A stretch of 64,000 bases of DNA. Source: Trichaptum fuscoviolaceum. Lineage: Eukaryota; Basidiomycota; Agaricomycetes; Hymenochaetales; Trichaptaceae. The stretch covers positions 4,831,974 through 4,895,973 of the forward strand of contig CAJSYZ010000007.1 in assembly GCA_910574455.1 (NCBI GenBank), written 5' to 3'. Below, piece by piece: positions 60,660-64,000 of the stretch (within the stretch, counting starts at the first letter, position 1; each line of letters starts with the position of its first letter). A program made the position numbers and the translations under genes. The notes under the pieces are model-generated. The model was not told the origin of the DNA. It did not search any database and saw only the letters and a list, made by a program, of their open reading frames with translations.

Positions 60660-61345
60660 ACAATTTAGTTATTGTCAGAACCAACAAGGGCGTTCGACTC
60701 AAACTCAGGCTCACTGGACATTTTGGATATTTTGAACAAAACTGTGACTTGAAGCCTGATAGGAGGTTGTTTCGCTTTCTCCAACAGCTTCAAAATGGAG
60801 TTAAAACTGGTGCAATAGTATAGTAGCTGTGAGCCTACCAACTCCGAGTCCGACTCCGAGTCGTCGGAACCGAATAGTAGTATCTTGAACTTCGGTTCAA
60901 ATTTAGAGATCAAGTTGCCAATATACTAGTAGTAGTAGATAGTACTACTCAGGCTACAACTTGAAGTTTGAAGATCTCAGTCAGCGGATGAAGTTAAACT
61001 AGGAGACTGGTTGACTCACCGCCAGCCTGAGTACCGCCAGTGGCAGCCTCTGAACTAAAATTTAGGTGGCAGGGACTTCGACTTTAAGGTGAGAGGGCTT
61101 CAAGCTGTTGAAAAGAACAACCTTGAGTACTACTAGAGTACAGTACTACAGAGTATAGTAGACAAAGACACGATACGTCGATGCCACTGGCAGTGGGCAT
61201 GGGGTAGTCAGGCTACTAAATGCGGAACTTGAATCTGAACTTGAAGCCAGACTTCTCAGGCTCACGCCACTCACTGCCAGTGGCAGCCACTGCAGAACCG
61301 TGCCAGTGACGTCTTTCCCACTGCATTCTTTCCCATTTCGTCCCA
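60660..61345. repeat. Cluster of dispersed short motifs (possible transposon subterminal region)
   Basis: Dense occurrences of CTCAGGCT, TCCGAGTCCGACTC (60,843), ACTTGAA/TTCAAGT, AGTAGTA, GCCAGTGGC and GCCACTGGC (61,035; 61,182; 61,276). Together with the cluster at 54,165-54,250 it brackets the Plavaka transposase and the convergent gene. No clear terminal inverted repeat was found. Confidence 0.45.
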
Positions 61346-61544
61346 ATAGTACTACCTATTCATCTTGAACTCGAAAGCACAACAGCAACGACTTCAACTT
61401 GAATCAGCATCATGCTGGCATCATCCAAGCCATCACGTTGAAAATATGATAAATGATAAGGGGGTGGGAGTGTAGTGAACCCGACGAAGAATAAAAGAGT
61501 AGTAGAATAGACAGAAAGAAGAGGAGAAACAATGAAGGAAACTA

Positions 61545-62100
61545 ATGAAAATAGCCAACGGCCCCCAATCGTCCGTAGACGGAGTCTTCGCGCGTCCGCC
61601 CAACGCAACCCTTCGCAAGAAGTCCGAAGACAAGAAACAACCCGTAAGAAAGAAGCAAGACAATCAGAAGAACGCGCTGTCGCGCAGACACTAATCGTCC
61701 GTCCGTAAGTATGTCTTCTGCGTGCGCCGTCGCCGCCCTTCCCAGTAGTCCGAAGACAAGAAACAGACACCCCAGTAAAGAATGGCTATTGAGCCTCGTC
61801 GCCTTGCGTCGCGCCCGTCGAGGGAAGACACCAGAGGAAATCCGCAAGCTCGGCTCTTGACTTCTAGAGACCCGTCGTTCCGTCGAAAGAACTAAGACGA
61901 CCAGTCGAGCGCACCTATGCACGAGCACCAGTCGCCGTAGCCCGCGTCCGCCCCGTCCCTTCGAAGGAAGACACCAGAGGAAATCCGCAAGCTTAGTTGT
62001 CGTGCCCCAGAGACTCGTCGTTCCGTCGAAAGAACTAACGTCGTGTCGAACGCGCTCACAGCGCAGACGTCCGACGCAGCCCCGCTTCAGTCCCAAGCGC
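61545..62100. repeat. Diverged tandem repeats
   Basis: A unit containing GGAAGACACCAGAGGAAATC then CGTTCCGTCGAAAGAACTAA occurs at about 61,821-61,893 and again at about 61,967-62,038. A second pair shares AGTCCGAAGACAAGAAACA (61,619 and 61,748). Open frames on the minus strand here are products of the repeats, not recognised proteins. Confidence 0.6.
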
Positions 62101-62114
62101 GCACACACTTAGAT

Positions 62115-62803
62115 TGTAGTGGTCGGGGAAAGAAAGCTAAATTTTCACACGGTCTACATGACGTGCTTAACACAAGTTATTATCGCGTGTGAACCGGCTA
62201 CTCCGGTCACCGCTACTAGGCCGAGTCCCCGTCTTTGTCCCCGTCCCTCAATTGGCAACCCTATTCCCACGCCACTCACGCATGTCGCCACCAAGTGTCC
62301 GTTATGTGACGTCCGTTAGTTCCCTTGTCCGTCACCCTGTTCTCCCACGCCACGCCACACACTTGTCCGCCGCCACACTTATGTCGCCGGCCGGTTGCAC
62401 GCCCGTACGCACGTCCGTTCGAACAAATGTTCGCCCGTTCGCTCGTCCACCCATGCAAGCGTCCGTCGGGTGCTCACCAGTGAGTCCTTGGCTTTGGCAG
62501 TTCTTTCACTCGCGCTAAGGTACAGTTTTCCCTTCGCTATTTGGCTTCGAGTGTCGGCCGGCGGCCTTGCTACTTGTCCGGTGTCCGTCGGGTGCACTGT
62601 CTTGCGTCCGTTGGATGCACTTGAGCGACTCCGCTTTCCGGCCTTGCGTCCTTCGCACTGTTGCTATGCTCTGGGCTTGCTGGTCTGCTTCCGAGTCTTG
62701 TACTTGAGCGGCTTCGGTTTCCGGGTGCTTACTTTGTCTTCCGGGTGCCACTGTCGTGTCCGGCGGGCTTCGTACGAACACTGGATGAAATCCAAGTGTT
62801 ACA
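62115..62803 (-). mobile_element. Candidate long terminal repeat of a minus-strand LTR retroelement
   Basis: Read on the minus strand, a polypurine run (AAAAGTGGGGGGGAGA, about 62,804-62,819) is followed by TGTAAC, the usual start of a 3' LTR. The plus-strand start TGTAGT at 62,115 gives short TG...CA ends, for a length of 689 bp. No second LTR, primer-binding site or pol domain was recognised to the right within the window. Low certainty. Confidence 0.3.
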
Positions 62804-62819
62804 TCTCCCCCCCACTTTT

Positions 62820-63619
62820 GAATAGTGACCTCCTGGTCACTTTGCCTTCCCTGACTGGCGTGTTTCAATGTGGGGTTGCGTGCTTCGCGAGGTAGATGCT
62901 CTGTTTCACTTGGTCTCGTGATCTTGCGCGCGTTTGAATCGACTAGCTGTCCGTCGTGCATGCTATGCGTCTTGGTGGCTCTTGACTGCGTCTGATAGGT
63001 CGCTTGGCTGCTTGAGAAATCGCGAAAATTTTCGGCACCTGACTGGTCGGTCTCTCGATGTCGTCCGTGGGCCGTCCCCGCATTCTACGTGTCTCCATCC
63101 ACAACTCTCTCTCCCTCTCTTTCTCTTCCCCTTCCCCTTCGTCCTCCTTCCTTCGTGCCATCTTCGTGTGCGCCCCTGTCCCTTCTAGCGATCGCGCGCG
63201 CGTAGTTGCCGCTCGTCCGTGCCTTCGCATGTCCTCCGTTTCGTCTTCCCTCCGGTTCACCTCTCCTCCCGTTCCCTCTGCCTCTTCCTCTTCATCCTCA
63301 TCCTCTTCATCAACATTACATGCTACTATCTACTGTATTCGGTGTTGTTTTTATTGTCTTTTTGTGAATTTTTTTTTTTTTTTTTTTTTTTTTTAAATGG
63401 ACTTAGAATCTGAGAAAACTGATGAATGCCAATATGATACGAATAATAATATGTGCGACTTGTGAATTTGTGAGTGAGAATGATACTTGGATGAGATTGA
63501 AATGAAATGGAATGTGTCTGTCAATGGTCTGTGATTCTATGCTCTATGTTCTATTAAGGTCCGTGGTCTGAAACGAAGTGTTAAGAATGAAGAGAAAAAT
63601 TGCGGTTTTATAATTAATC
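62820..63619. other. Gene-free stretch with a poly-T run
   Basis: No convincing coding region. TC-rich DNA around 63,100-63,310 and an uninterrupted run of about 26 T at 63,369-63,394. The last 150 bp is probably the 3' flank of the gene at the window edge. Confidence 0.45.
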
Positions 63620-64000
63620 CTATAATTTTACGCCTGGTAGCTTGAAACGCTCATAAAATGGAAACAATGGCGCTCTGGTCGTACCAACCCAGCGTCCGTA
63701 CGACTGTTGTTGTTGTTGTTGTTGTTGTTGTTGTGGTCCGTTCGTCGACGCTTTATAGCCCGTTTCCACCAACCCCAACGTCTCTGTGCCCCGTCCTCGC
63801 GACCGCAGAACCATTCCCCTCGTCTTCATATGTCCCTCTTCCCTCTCCTCCTCGTCCGTCGATTCATGTGCGCTGTCCTGGCTATCGTCTCTGTTGTCCA
63901 GCTCGTCCGCGTCCGTCTTGTCTGGGTTACTATCCTCCGCCTCACTGTCCGTCCCCTCCTCCTCGTTACCTTCACCTTCGTCCTGGTCTTCTCCTTCTTC
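63620..64000 (-). CDS. C-terminal end of an acidic, Q-rich protein, cut by the window edge
   Basis: The frame is open from base 64,000 to a stop at 63,620-63,622: 126 residues with no stop. The first 55 residues are very acidic (EEEGTDSEAEDSNPDKTDAD and similar), then MKTRGMVLRSRGRGTETLG, a polyglutamine tract of about ten, and YGRWVGTTRAPLFPFYERFKLPGVKL. Upstream exons lie outside the window. No domain recognised. Confidence 0.5.
   Translation of the reverse strand, partial: EEGEDQDEGEGNEEEGTDSEAEDSNPDKTDADELDNRDDSQDSAHESTDEEEREEGHMKTRGMVLRSRGRGTETLGLVETGYKASTNGPQQQQQQQQQQSYGRWVGTTRAPLFPFYERFKLPGVKL
63705..63734 (-). repeat. CAA trinucleotide repeat encoding polyglutamine
   Basis: Ten GTT units on the plus strand, read as CAA codons in the partial minus-strand gene. 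Confidence 0.85.

Noticed and set aside
61542..62108. 188-residue minus-strand frame as a gene
   Set aside because: It spans diverged tandem repeats and the residues follow the repeat units; no domain.
63058..63396. Ser-rich and Phe-rich plus-strand frame
   Set aside because: Arises from a TC-rich tract and a poly-T run; not protein-like.

Overview
The window looks like a chromosome segment of an agaricomycete (mushroom-forming basidiomycete). The genes are split by short GT-AG introns, mostly 50-80 nt. The protein families also fit: long disordered fungal Zn2Cys6 regulators, a basidiomycete-type septin, DUF6533-like membrane proteins, a GH16 glucanase and a Plavaka transposase. I saw no bacterial or organellar features. 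Gene models were spliced by hand; where exon phases were checked through to a stop codon this is stated.

Layout, left to right. 0.1-5.3 kb: a 1,621-residue Zn2Cys6 regulator (+). 6.8-7.1 kb: a foldback element. 7.1-27.4 kb: a very large imperfect inverted duplication with arms of about 5.8 kb (7.14-12.96) and 6.1 kb (21.29-27.43) around an 8.3 kb spacer. The left arm and spacer hold one long minus-strand reading frame (18,225 to 10,639) that joins a septin-type GTPase domain in frame to a regulator with two separate Zn2Cys6 clusters. The right arm holds only a headless, stop-containing copy of the regulator half.

28.3-35.6 kb: a second, smaller inverted duplication built from membrane-protein genes (DUF6533-like and an unnamed multi-pass protein). 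The RIO1 kinase gene sits in its loop. 36.2-47.1 kb: ordinary genes in the order hypothetical protein, GH92 alpha-mannosidase, GH16 beta-glucanase (probably GPI-anchored) and a short-chain dehydrogenase, separated by gene-free stretches.

48.3-61.3 kb: a transposon-rich block. A minus-strand gene is disabled by a precise 1,470 bp hAT-type insertion (20 bp terminal inverted repeats, perfect 8 bp target duplication) and by an in-frame stop. Divergent from it is a Plavaka transposase gene (+), followed by a convergent minus-strand gene of unknown function. Clusters of short motifs (GCCAGTGGC, TCCGAGT, ACTTGAA) flank the transposase and are scattered elsewhere in gene-free DNA. 61.5-64 kb: tandem repeats, a possible LTR, and the 3' end of an acidic, Q-rich protein cut by the window edge.

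The genes do not form one pathway. The main themes are repeated inverted duplication, a probable septin/transcription-factor fusion, and transposon activity at the right side.
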